Assembly (NCBI GenBank): GCA_037349315.1
Contig: JBAIAC010000023.1
Location: 31,348,501-31,412,500, forward strand
Direction of reading: 5' to 3'
DNA length: 64,000 bases
Origin: Chelydra serpentina
Taxonomy: Eukaryota; Chordata; Testudines; Chelydridae
A program made the position numbers and the translations under genes. The notes under the pieces were generated by a model. That model ran no database searches, was not told the origin of the DNA, and saw only the letters and a program-made list of their open reading frames with translations. Positions 24,701 through 36,700 of the stretch are shown in pieces; position 1 is the stretch's first letter, and every line of letters begins with the position of its first letter.

Positions 24701-27700
24701 ATTATCTAGTCTAATATCCTCTATATCACAGGCCACCAACACCACCCAGCTACCCTACCTCCTCACCAAGCCCAACAGCAAGAATTAGACCAAAGTATTA
24801 AAGCCCTCAGGAGACTAAACTATTGCGTGACAATGGGTAGAAAAGAAAGAGGGACTGAAATGCATCAGGCCTGAGACCCCTGCAAGGGAGGAAAATGATT
24901 TAATGAGCTATAGCTGACCACTTAGGCTGAATCTTGTAAATTTAGGATTAGACTATGGCATAGCCCTTAAACAGCGAGGGAGGAGAGAGAGGGAGACCAG
25001 ACCACTCTTCCCCTCCTTCTGTGGCCAGAGTCATAGCAGAGTTGACCAGCCAGGCTGGGGAGGGTGGAGGATTCTACACTCCTTAAAGGGGTGTTGTCAA
25101 TTGCTCCTCCACATACACGGGGCATTGCACCTCCCTTAGGCAGAATGTTTTCCGGTGCTCCTTCTGCGATGTCATAACTCTGCTGCACCACCCCCACAGC
25201 CAAGCCTGTGGCTAAATACTAGTTTATCCCTTTAGTAATGTTGCACTCCCTCCAACTATGGCTTCCACCTCAACTCTCCATTCACCTAGAAAAATCAATT
25301 TTTTTCTGGGGAGAACGGTAGCAAGTACCATATAATACCCCTCCTGCCTGCTATACTGATATTGCATTGTGCACAGTTTTCACCAGCAACAATATACAGA
25401 CGCTCCCCGACTTACGCAAGCGTTCCGTTCCGGAATGCCTTGCGTAACTCGAATTTTGTGTAAGTCGGAAATTTATCTCTGACCATTACGCGCAAAAAAA
25501 AACCCCGCCCACTCCTATTTCTAGCTTACAGAACTTTTTCCGTAAGCTTGGATTTGCGTACGTCGGGGTTTACGTAACTCGGGGAGCCTCTGTACTCTAT
25601 GTTTGTGTAATTTAAACAAAATCAGAGGGTGAATCTTTTACCAACTGAGGTCAAGATATCGCAGGCTGCGGTTTTCATACAATGCATCACACAGTCGCTC
25701 CACACCGAAGTTCTTCATTTCATGTTTGCACAAATGCAGTTCCATAAGACATGCGTTATTTTTCATCATTAGAGCTGTGTGAACTGTGGTCTCTTCCTAA
25801 AAATTAAATCTCAGTTAAACTATAATTTTAATGTCATATCAGTTTTTAGGGCCAAACACTACTCTTTGGTGTTTGGCCCCAAGAACAAGTACAACTTTCC
25901 CTGCAGTCAGCGGTAGATGTTTACAGACATCCAAGAGCAGAATTGGCCTTCACTCATCTTCCTTCTGATGTATTACAACTTGATATAGAAAAAAATCAGG
26001 AAACAATTTCTTATTGTGATCACTGGGAAAACAGTGAAAGTTACCAAAATGTGGCTGCAGATTGACAGAACTGTATACCCCTGCAGTGTAAATCTCAGGC
26101 AAGTCGATACTCTAACAACTACTAGTTCTCTCATCTACCTTGGTCATTTCTTTTCCAAGTTTCCACGACACAATGTTTTAGGACTTGATCCAATTCCCAT
26201 TGACATCAATGGTGTGACAGAAATAGGTATCAACAATTATTTTATGAAGAGCAGAAGTCTTTGAAAAAGGGATTAACTATAGAAAAAACATATATCCTGC
26301 TTCTATAGGCGGCAGCAAATTGGTTTCAAAGTTATCACCTTTGGTTAAGGCAATAATTTATAAGAGGCTTCAGTCAGGTAGACACAATGGAGAAGCCTAC
26401 AGACCAGAAAGGAGTGACAAATGGGAAGACTCCCATAATCTTCAATGGGTGTTGGATTGGGCCCTTAGTATAGCACGGTGTTTATTCTGGTCCAGATTTT
26501 TTCAAAAGCAGGAGCCTAAAATTAGGCTCCTAAATCCATAGTTAGGCACCTACGTTCTTGTCGACACAGGAGAGTTTTTCAGTAAAAGCCAAGGTGTGAA
26601 TTTAAACTGATGTAGTTATACTGTCATAACCCTCCGAATGGACACTTATCTCATTTTAAGGGTGACATTTCTTTGGTTCTGTTTATGTCACTTAGGAAGG
26701 AGTTTAAGCTAAACAAAAAAAGCCATTCTTACTCTGCAATTCCCATTTAGACAACCCCTACATAAGTGCTGATCATCCAACTGCTTCTATTGAGGTCAAG
26801 AACTGAGCACTTTGAAAAGAAGGCTGTTTCTTCATGTGCCTAAATTATGATTCAGGAGCATAACTCTAGGCAAGGAGGTATGAAAATCTTAGCCCCCGAG
26901 TCTACAATCCTTTTTGTTTGTGTTCTCTCTTCCTTGGGCAGAAAGACTTAAAAAACAGCTCTCACACAAGCATATAAAGAAGCCCCAGAGAGTCACACTG
27001 TCCAAGACCACTATAGGCCTCCATAAAGCTATCAGTATTGATTATCTGTTTAACTGAACTAACCCTACAGTATCTACACATACCTCTTGGCTGTACAGTA
27101 TAGGACGATTTAGGTTTAGGGCTTTCATCGCTTTGTTATGGCTCATAACTGTTACTATTGCTATTAGACTTTGTGTACCCTGAAAACAAAAACAGATAAG
27201 CTCTTTAGAGAAACCTGTTCAATATATAAATAAAGCAACATACCAAAGATACCATCCCTTCTTACAGAATGTATTTTTAGAAGATCAAATATCAAATTGA
27301 CATGAGTTAGAAATACTATTATTTTTAGCTCCGTGTGTGTTGGAGATATTCAGTGGTCATCTGCCTCTGCAGTATTGCAATACACACAAACATTTCCTGA
27401 AAATACCAGCAGGGAAAGGATGTTAAGAGTGGAACTGAACTAACTGGCACGAATTACTATGAGACCTGCTGAAAATAAACAAAATCTGATAAACTGGAGA
27501 ATAATTTTTCATAATGTACGGGGTAAAACTGTTAGTAATATCACGGGTATAGGGGGCAGAGCTCCCCGGGTTCGGGATAGGGTTGTGGAATGCAGGGCTA
27601 TCTGGGCTAAGGTTAGGATTCAGGTAGGTGGGCCTCACTGAGCTAGGGTGAGGGTTGTGGAGGGGAGTGCTCTCTGGGCTAAGGTTAGGGTTGTGGAGGG

Positions 27701-30700
27701 TAGGACTCTCCGGGTTAGGGTTAGGGTTCAGGTGAGTAGGGCTCACCTGGGTAGGGCTTGGGACCTCCAAGTTAGAGTTTTAGGTGGGTAGGCCTTCAGC
27801 TAGCACTATGACTGTGGAGGGTAGGCTTCCCAAAGCTAGAGTTAGTGTTCAGGTGCGCATGTCTAAAATGGGTTACTATTAGAGATGTGGAGCTAGGATT
27901 AGCGTTGTGGAGTGTAGGGTTCCCAGCTAAGTTTAGTGGTTAAGAATGTAGGACTCCTGAGGCTAGGGGCAGGGTTCTGGCAGGTAGGGCTCCAGAGGAT
28001 AGGGCTGGGTAGGGCTCCCTAGGCTAGCGTTAGGACTGGGCTCCTTGGTCCAGGGTTAGTGTTCAAGTGAACAGGCCTCTCCGGGCTAAGGTTAGGGTTG
28101 TAGAGAGCGGGGCTCCCCGGCTTGGGTTAGGGTAGGCGTTGTGGAAGGTATATCCCTTACAACAAGGATAGGATAGGTAGGGGGTCCCTAAGAGAAGGCT
28201 GGAACTGAGGTGGGTTGGCCTCTCTGGTTAAAGTTTTGGAGGGTAGAGATCCCTGGGGTAAGATGGGGATTGTGGTATGCACGGCTCCCCAGGCCAAAGG
28301 TGAGGGGCAGGGTAGATGAGAACTCACTAAAGCTAACACACTTCTATTAATTATCTTCATATTAAGTGGACATGCATCATCTTCCACATGAAAATTATGA
28401 AGTGTGTGAATCAGTGAAGTCAAACTAGTGAGGTTCTACTGTAGATGCCAGTTCTGATCTTTTATTCCTTTCCCCTCAGTCATACTTCTGTAACACACTG
28501 AACTGTCAAAGGGACACAGTCTTTTGACAAGCCGGTTATGCTCTTGTTTTTAAAATCACATAGCGAAGCAGGAGATGCTCCCTTTAACTTTTTTTTTTAC
28601 TCAAGCATGAGGTACAATTATCCAAAGCTTCTAAAAGCTGTGTTTATCTGTGGTGGCTATATCTTCCCAGTATACATGCTTGTAATACCTTTAATTTTTA
28701 AAGGCATTTTCACCTTCCAGTTTGGGAGCACCAGAAATATTAGTAAGCTTAAAATGAAACCTCATTCTCCATAGGTTTCTTCATTCAGACAGTACCCTCC
28801 ACTAGAAACTTTCATTACTTAAATTAGCAGCCCTGTTCTCCAGGAAAGAACCCACCTGCCATATACAGATGGCCTGACAACTAGACTGAGTAGTCTGTGA
28901 CTCCATCTAGAGGAAGTTGGGGCCATCCATGGGCATCCACACAACATTATTTTTGACACAATGTAGCTGATAATGAGAGGAGAGTACCTCTTGAAAGGGA
29001 GTGCACCTTTCAACGCTTCATACCCTTGCAGAAGCTGCTTTAGAATGAAAAGGGCCCTTAGGGAATAAGGAATCTCTTTCTTACATGAGCGCTAGATGAT
29101 ACGACATATATAACACAAACTGAATCTCACAAAATATTAGAGAGTATAGTCCAACAGTCAAACTCCTCTAATGGCTCTTTGGGAGTAAAGGAACTGACAG
29201 AGGCTATGATTAGGCTGACCATACGTACCGTTTTAAACGGGACAGTACCGTTTTTTTCATATTTCCCGACCGTCCCGTCATTTTAATATAAATGTCAATT
29301 TTGTCCCGTTTTTAATAAACTATATATAGTTTTATTTTTTTGTAAAAAACTGAACGCTGGCTTGTTGCGGCTGCCCCTCGTCTCCCCGCCGAGCAGCTGA
29401 GCGGGGAGACAAAGGGCAGCTTGTTGCGGCTGCCCCTCGTCTCTCCGCCGAGCAGCTGAGCGGGGAGACGAAGGGCAGCTTGTTGCGGCTGCCCCTCGTC
29501 TCCCCGCCGAGCTGCTGAGCGGGGAGACAAGGGGCGGCAGCTTGCCGCGGCTGCCCCTCGTCTCCCCGCCGAGCAGCTGAGCGGGGAGACAAAGGGCAGC
29601 TTGTTGCGGCTGCCCCTCGTCTCCCCGCCGAGCAGCTGAGCGGGGAGACGAGGGGCAGCTTGTTGCGGCTGCCCCTCGTCTCCCCGCCGAGCAGCTGAGC
29701 GGGGAGACGAGGGGCAGCTTGTTGCGGCTGCCCCTCGTCTCCCCGCCGAGCTGCTGAGTGGGTAGATGAGGGGCGGCTTGTTGCGGCTGCCCCTTGTCTC
29801 CCCGTCCCATTTTTGCCATCCCAATGTCCCGTTTTGGGCTCAAGGAAATATGGTCAGCCTAGCTATGATGTACTACATCACATACTCCTATAAACACACT
29901 ATGCTACAGGCCTTTTCAAGTGCACCTTGCTACTTGCAATAGGATATTTTGTGATAGTTGAAGATATCACAGTATTTAAAACAAGTGGCAACAGATGGCA
30001 TCTTCCACTAATTTAACCACAGGACCTTTATAATACACTTGAAAGGCCATTAATTTGCAGTTTAAATTGATAATTTTACTTTACTCACCAGATCACAGTC
30101 TCCAAGATCTAACTTCTCTAAGGTTGAATTAATTTGCAGCATTGAAGCAAAGTACATCCCACCTTTGTTGTCAATTTTGTTGCCAGTCATTCTCAGGTAT
30201 AGGAGCGTTTCATTCCCCTAGGCAAGAAAATTTAAAAGGATTTTCCTGAAATGATCTAAGCTGTGATATTATACATTTTACTACAGATTTTTTAATTGTG
30301 GCATAAAGACAAAATGTCATCTTATGCAAGGAACACAGCCAATTGCTAACAGTAAGTTACCTGCCTATCTTTTCAGTGGGACTAGTTGCCTGAGTAAAGT
30401 CTACCAAGAGCATAAGGGTTTGCAAGGGTGGGAGGGTTCTGAATTATTTATGGGTATCTGTGCTTCCACTATAATCTCCTAATTTTCATATGTTTATTAA
30501 AGAATTCCAGACTGATATTTGTGTCTAAATTGATAACTTAGATGCAAACTGCTTAAATATAAAGTTAAACCAATTCATCATTATATTTTATTATAATGTC
30601 TGTCATTTCACATATTTAGCTAATAGCTGAATTTTTTAATGTAGAAAACTAGAAGTTTGCAGGTCTTTCATCTGCCTTTATCACATGAGTAATCAAAGCC

Positions 30701-33700
30701 CACTGGAGTCAGCTGATTCATGTGCAGACAGTTAAGCTTGTGTGCAGACCTTTGCAAGATTGGCCTCTTTTTTGGCAAACTAAGGGCTTGATCCAAAGTC
30801 CACTGAAGTCAAGGAAAATATTCCCATTGACTTCAGTGGGCACTGGATCAGGCCCTAAGCATTTTCAGGATCAGGCCCTAGCTGTAGTGTATACACAATA
30901 ATTTTCATTTTTTAATTCCTCAGTGCCACTGTAACAGAAATTGTGCTGAAAAATCCATTATGAGCAATTTAAATAAGAAATTACAAAAAACACATTTTAT
31001 AATGCTGATATGTGAGATTATACAGAGATGTCCTAGACAAACTGATGTCAAGGCAAATAATGTCACCATAAAAAAGGAAAATTTAAAAACAAAAACAGGC
31101 AAATAATAGGTATCTGATAGCAAGTTTCAGAACATAAAGGAAAAATAAAAAATAAAATCTTGGCTATGTTTGGAATTGCGTGAAATTTTGCCCCATCAAA
31201 TTTTGGTGAAATACATGACATTTTGTTTTATTTTTCAATTTCATAATTTTCACAAAGAGATATCCAGCTATTTTATAGTTGAAATCAATAAATATCAATG
31301 GTTGCAGAGGGCAGTTTTCTCTTCTTCTGAAAGATGATCTAAAAGTAGCACAGAAGAAGCTTGAGAAGACAAGCAATCTCTTTGTTACAACAAATACTGG
31401 ATATAAGGAAAGAAAAGGGGGTTTTCAGATTAACTTTGATGCTGATGAGAGAGTTAGTGTTGTCCATCGGAAGATATAATATCAAATCAGATGCTATTGT
31501 CAAAATTACTATATCGATTAATACTTACATGCAATGCTTTAGCTATCAATTCTGCTCCATTGGTGCCAATATCATTAAACATCAGATTGAGGTAGTGCAG
31601 GGTTGAGTTTTCCTACAGTACACAAACAGGAAACCAACACCAAACTCAAAAATAAATTTTACAGAGCATTTTCTCATTTTAAAGAGCTGATGCCTCACAT
31701 GGTTTTGAAAGACATTTTGTTTAGAAACAGTTTTCTCCATAATTAATGTATTGAGCACAAACCGTTAAAAACAACTGTAACACAAAAATGAACACAGCAG
31801 TGATTAACCAAAAACTAACAAACACCCTTATTAACCAATGACGCAGCTTCAAACTGCTAGCATTTGCATATTCAGTTTTCAACATGCCAAAGGTTTTTGT
31901 ACCTACAACAAATAACCTCATCACAGAAGAAGACAAGGGGCAAATCGGAGGTTTAGGCAAGTGGGTAGGTATTGGTTTAGATTGGGGCGGTGTGGGAGGC
32001 AGCTTGGGACTGGGGAATACTGGTGCTAAAATGATCATCAATAATAAAGTTACTAGTGTTGATATTTAAATTATCATTCTGGAGTTTCAGTTCAAAGCCC
32101 CGGGAAAAGACTGGGATAGTATATGCCTCAGATGTACTGTTTCAGGCTGTCAGCAGACTCAGGAAAGCAATACTGCATTGGTTTACATTGATTGCATTTT
32201 CAAGATTTTCTACACAACTATTAGAGCTAGAAACATACATTTCCTTTTAAAAATGAAAGTTTAGGTTTGAAGCATGATTCTGCAGCAATGAGCTGACTCC
32301 ATAGATGTGGTGTTGCAGACTACAGGGATTCCTGTATTATAGTTTGCTTCTGGATGACACTAGAAGCCTATGTTTTTAAGTTTCCATCCATACTAAGGAT
32401 ATACATTATGTTTTGTCCATTTCTGTTAATTTTTTGTCATGCACAATATACTACCAAAATGCTATACAAATGCCTCTTTTGCATGTAAATGCAAAATACT
32501 ATGCAAATGCCATGTAAACGCCTCTTGTACTGTAAAAACCATACATATTGAAACAACTGCAAAAGTTTTATGATGAATGCAATCTGATATTCTAAATTGA
32601 TGGATTTGGACATGAAATGCCAAGATTTATGGAATTTTTCCAAAATAACACATACTTTTACCAATATATTGCACATAAATGTTATCATGGCCAATGAAAC
32701 CACAAACATGAGGTAAAAATCAAATATTTTGGCACAGAAAAACTACCTGGAGGAATTTTGCAGCATGCTCTGCTCCAACATCAGTTAATACATTATATCT
32801 AAGGTCCAGCCCTGAAAGGCAAAGAATACAGAAATAAATAAGACTAACAACACTTATTAATACCGGATTCTTCTTATCTTTCATGTGGAGATCAAAGAAC
32901 CAAGACTCAAAAACTGTTTCTTGTTTCCAATTTATAAAGAGATATGTACTAATGAGACAACATACCTGTAACAAATGTGTTATTGCTTAAGATGCAGGCA
33001 AGCATTCGAAAATCCTCATCTGTAACTTTCTGTACTGGCACCAAGCGGTTATTTCCAGCTATTTTTAATGTGATCCCTTTTGTCAATCTGTTGTAATGTA
33101 GAAATACTTTGAAACATAAGGATGGCAGGAGAAAGAAACACTATACAAAAGTATTAGTTCTATATGTATCACAGGACGGAGATGCAATGGTGCTTTCCCC
33201 CCACTGGTATATTTATCAGGATTGTGAAATCTGGATCACAAAAATCCATGGAGAACAATGCTATACTAGCTGTAATTCATAATTGTTCATTTTGGCAGCC
33301 TGATACACTGTACTGCCACAAGACCCCAGTTAGAATTTTAGCAGCAAAATGATTCAGGAGATTATTCTGGAAGGTTCATTCTCTCCTTTTTCCTCATCCC
33401 TTTTCCTTTGTTTTATTCCACCACACCCTCAATAATTGATCACAGAAGAAAGCAGCTCCCTTTCCATTTTCTCTACATCATCTTTCCTCAGGCCACCCCA
33501 AACACCAAAGAAATCGGTCATCTATAGCCAGGCACTCAGATGCCATAGTGTATGCTCCAAGGAGAAAGTCCTGGATACACACACGCCTTAACACACTTAA
33601 AACGGCCTTCACCAAACAAGGAACACTCCACCAGAGAAGTAGATCACGTCATGGAACAGACCACCCAAATACTGCAAGAGATCCTACTTCAACACCGAAA

Positions 33701-36700
33701 TAAAACCCTATCTGACCACACACCCCTATTTGTCCTCCAGCACCCCACACTGGAACCCATACACAGTGCCATCAAACAACCACAACCCAGACTCAATCGG
33801 GACCCACTCATCCTGAAAGAAATCTTTCCTGAACCTCCACTTCTGGCCTTCAAATTACCCCCCAACCTCTCCAAGCTCATCATCAGAAGCAAACTCTCCA
33901 CAGACCAGGATATACCAACTCAAAGCAGTACCAGACCCTGCCAGAACAACAGATGCAAAACCTGCAGAGATATCTCCACTGCCACAATGATCAACACACC
34001 TTTCAAGATCCATGGGTCCTATACATGCCTATCCTGCCTATCACGTCGTCCAGTGCACTAAATGCTCAAACAATATCCAGACAATCACTATGCTCTTGAA
34101 TGAACTCACACAGAAAAATGATAAAGGACAAAAACACCCTATCACCTGTGGGGGAACACTTTTCACAAAAAGAAAATAAGGAAGAAATACTTGTGGCACC
34201 TTAGAGACTAACAAATTTATTTCAGCATAAGCTTTTGTGGACTATAGTCCGCTTCGTCGGATGCATGGAATGGAACACTCAGTGAGAGGATATTTATACA
34301 GTCAGAGAAACATGAAAAGGTGGAAGCAACCATATCAACTGTAAAAGGCTAATTAATTGAAAGGAACTTATCAGTAGGAAAACGAAAATAAGAAAGAAAA
34401 ACTTGTAGCACCTTAGAGACTAACAAATTTATTTCAGCATAAGCTTTCGTGGGTTAGAACCCACTTCATCGGATGCATGGAATGAAACATACAGTAGACA
34501 GATATTTATACAGTCAGAGAAACATGATAAGGTGGAGGTGCATAGACCAACCTTAAGAGGCTAATTAATTGAGAGGAACCATAACATTGTTATGTACAAT
34601 GTAACATGTACATTGGCCAAACCGGACAGTCTCTAGGCAAAAGAATAAATGGACATAAATCTGACATCAGGAATCATAACATTCAAAAACCAGTAGGAGA
34701 ACACTTCAACCTCCCTAACCACTCAGTGACAGACTTGAGGATCGCAGTTTTACGACAGATTCACTCCAAAGACAGGCTTCAAAGAGAAGCTGTTGAACTC
34801 GAATTGATATGCAAACTAGATTGCATCACCTCCGGATTAAATAGGGACTTGGAATGGCTTAGCCATTACGTTAATTGAATCTATTTCCCTTAAGTTAATG
34901 ATCCTCATTCACACCTGTGTGGCCATCTTGTTTATCACTTCAAAGGTTTTTTCTTCCTCTGCTGTTATGGTTCCTCTCAATTAATTAGCCTCTTAAGGTT
35001 GGTCTATGCACCTCCACCTTATCATGTTTCTCTGACTGTATAAATATCTGTCTACTGTATGTTTCATTCCATGCATCCGATGAAGTGGGTTCTAATCCAC
35101 GAAAGCTTATGCTGAAATAAATTTGTTAGTCTCTAAGGTGCTACTAGTTTTTCTTTCTTATTTTTGTTTTGCTGACACAGACTAACACGGCTACTACACC
35201 CAAACCTATTAATAGGAAAGAAACTTTTGAAGTGGTAATCAACATGGCCCATTACAGACAGTTGACACAAAGGAGTTAAGGGTATTTAACGGGGGGGAGG
35301 GGGGGATAAATTCAATTAACGTAATGACCGAGCCATTCACAGTCAATATTCAGACCTAAGGTAATGGTATCTAGTTTGCATATTAACTCCAGTTCAGCAA
35401 CTTCGCATTGGAGTCTGTTTTTGAAGTTTTTCTGTTGTAAAATTGCTACCTTTAAATCTGTCATTGAGTGATCAGGGAGGTTGAAGTGTTCACCTACTGG
35501 CTTTTGAATGTGATGATTCCTGATGTCAGATTTGTGTCCATTTATTCTTTTACGTAGAGACTGTAGAGACTTAAAACTACAATGCCCACCTGCTGAAGTG
35601 AAAAAACAGATTGACAGAGCCAGAAGAGTATCCAGAAGTCACTTACTACAGGACAGGCCCAACAAAGAAAATAACAGAACACCACTAGCCGTCACCTTCA
35701 GCCCCCACCTAAAACCTCTCCAGCGCATCATCAAAGATCTACAACCTATCCTGAAAGATGATCCCTCACTCTCACAGACCTTGGGAGACAGACCAGTCCT
35801 CGCTTACAGACAGCCCCCCAACCTGAAGCAAATACTCACCAGCAACCACACACCATGCAACAAAAACAAAATCCCAGGAACCTATCCTTGCAACAAAGCC
35901 CGTTGCCAACTCTGTCCACATATCTATTCAAGTGACACCATCATAGGACCTAATCACATCAGGCACACCATCGGGATCGTTCACCTGCATATCTACCAAT
36001 GTGACATATGCCATCATGTGCCAACAATGCCCCTCTGCCATGTACATTGGCCAAACTGGACAGTCTCTACGCAAAAAAATAAATGGACACAAATCTGACA
36101 TCAGGAATCATCACATTCAAAAGCCAGTAGGTGAACACTTCAACCTCCCTGATCACGCAATGACAGATTTAAAGGTAGCAATTTTACAACAGAAAAACTT
36201 CAAAAACAGACTCCAACAGGAAGTTGCTGAACTGGAGTTAATATGCAAACTAGATACCATTACCTTAGGTCTGAATATTGACTGTGAATGGCTCGGTCAT
36301 TACGTTAATTGCATTTATTCCCCCCCCCCCCCCCACGCGCGGTTAAATACCCTTAACTCCTTTGTGTCAACTGTCTGTAATGGGCCATGTTGATTACCAC
36401 TTCAAAAGTTTCTTTCCTACTGATAACAGTTCCTTTCAATTAATTAGCCTTTTACAGTTGATATGGTTACTTCCACCTTTTCATGTTTCTCTGACTGTAT
36501 AAATATCCTCTGACTGAGTGTTCCATTCCATGCATCCGACGAAGCGGACTGTAGTCCACGAAAGCTTATGCTGAAATAAATTTGTTAGTCTCTAAGGTGC
36601 CACAAGTATTTCTTCCTTATTTTCTTTTTGCTGACACAGACTAACACCGCTACTACACTGAAACTTTTCACAAAGCGATCATGCTATATCTGACACATCA

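Larger units (their letters stand above)
34382..35212 (+). mobile_element. Penelope-like element C, inserted in B
   Basis: It has the same architecture in miniature. A reversed 3' arm at 34382-34580 meets a plus arm at about 34600-35200 ending CTGACACAGACTAACACGG, with about 20 bp of filler at the junction. TAGGAAA lies on both sides (34375-34381, 35213-35219), consistent with a short target duplication. The reversed arm of B resumes at the right edge. Confidence 0.82.
34170..36662 (+). mobile_element. Penelope-like element B with inverted 5' arm, inserted in A
   Basis: A 12-bp target duplication ACTTTTCACAAA flanks it (34158-34169 and 36663-36674). The plus arm (about 35567-36662) holds the end of the RT, the connector and the GIY-YIG region, ending with CTGACACAGACTAACAC. 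The left side (34170-34381 and 35213-35566) is the reverse complement of about 36055-36630, a head-to-head inverted partial copy. Element C interrupts the inverted arm. Confidence 0.85.

Noticed and set aside
27712..27728. True interstitial telomere
   Set aside because: Only about two to three exact TTAGGG units within a longer-period degenerate minisatellite; not enough for a telomeric array.
29362..29803. CRISPR-like array
   Set aside because: There are no unique spacers between repeats, the genome is a vertebrate one, and the units are directly adjacent and inside a transposon.
29295..29843. 182- and 170-codon minus-strand frames
   Set aside because: They are translations of the 59-bp tandem array. 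The repeat peptide arises because the period of three units is a multiple of three.
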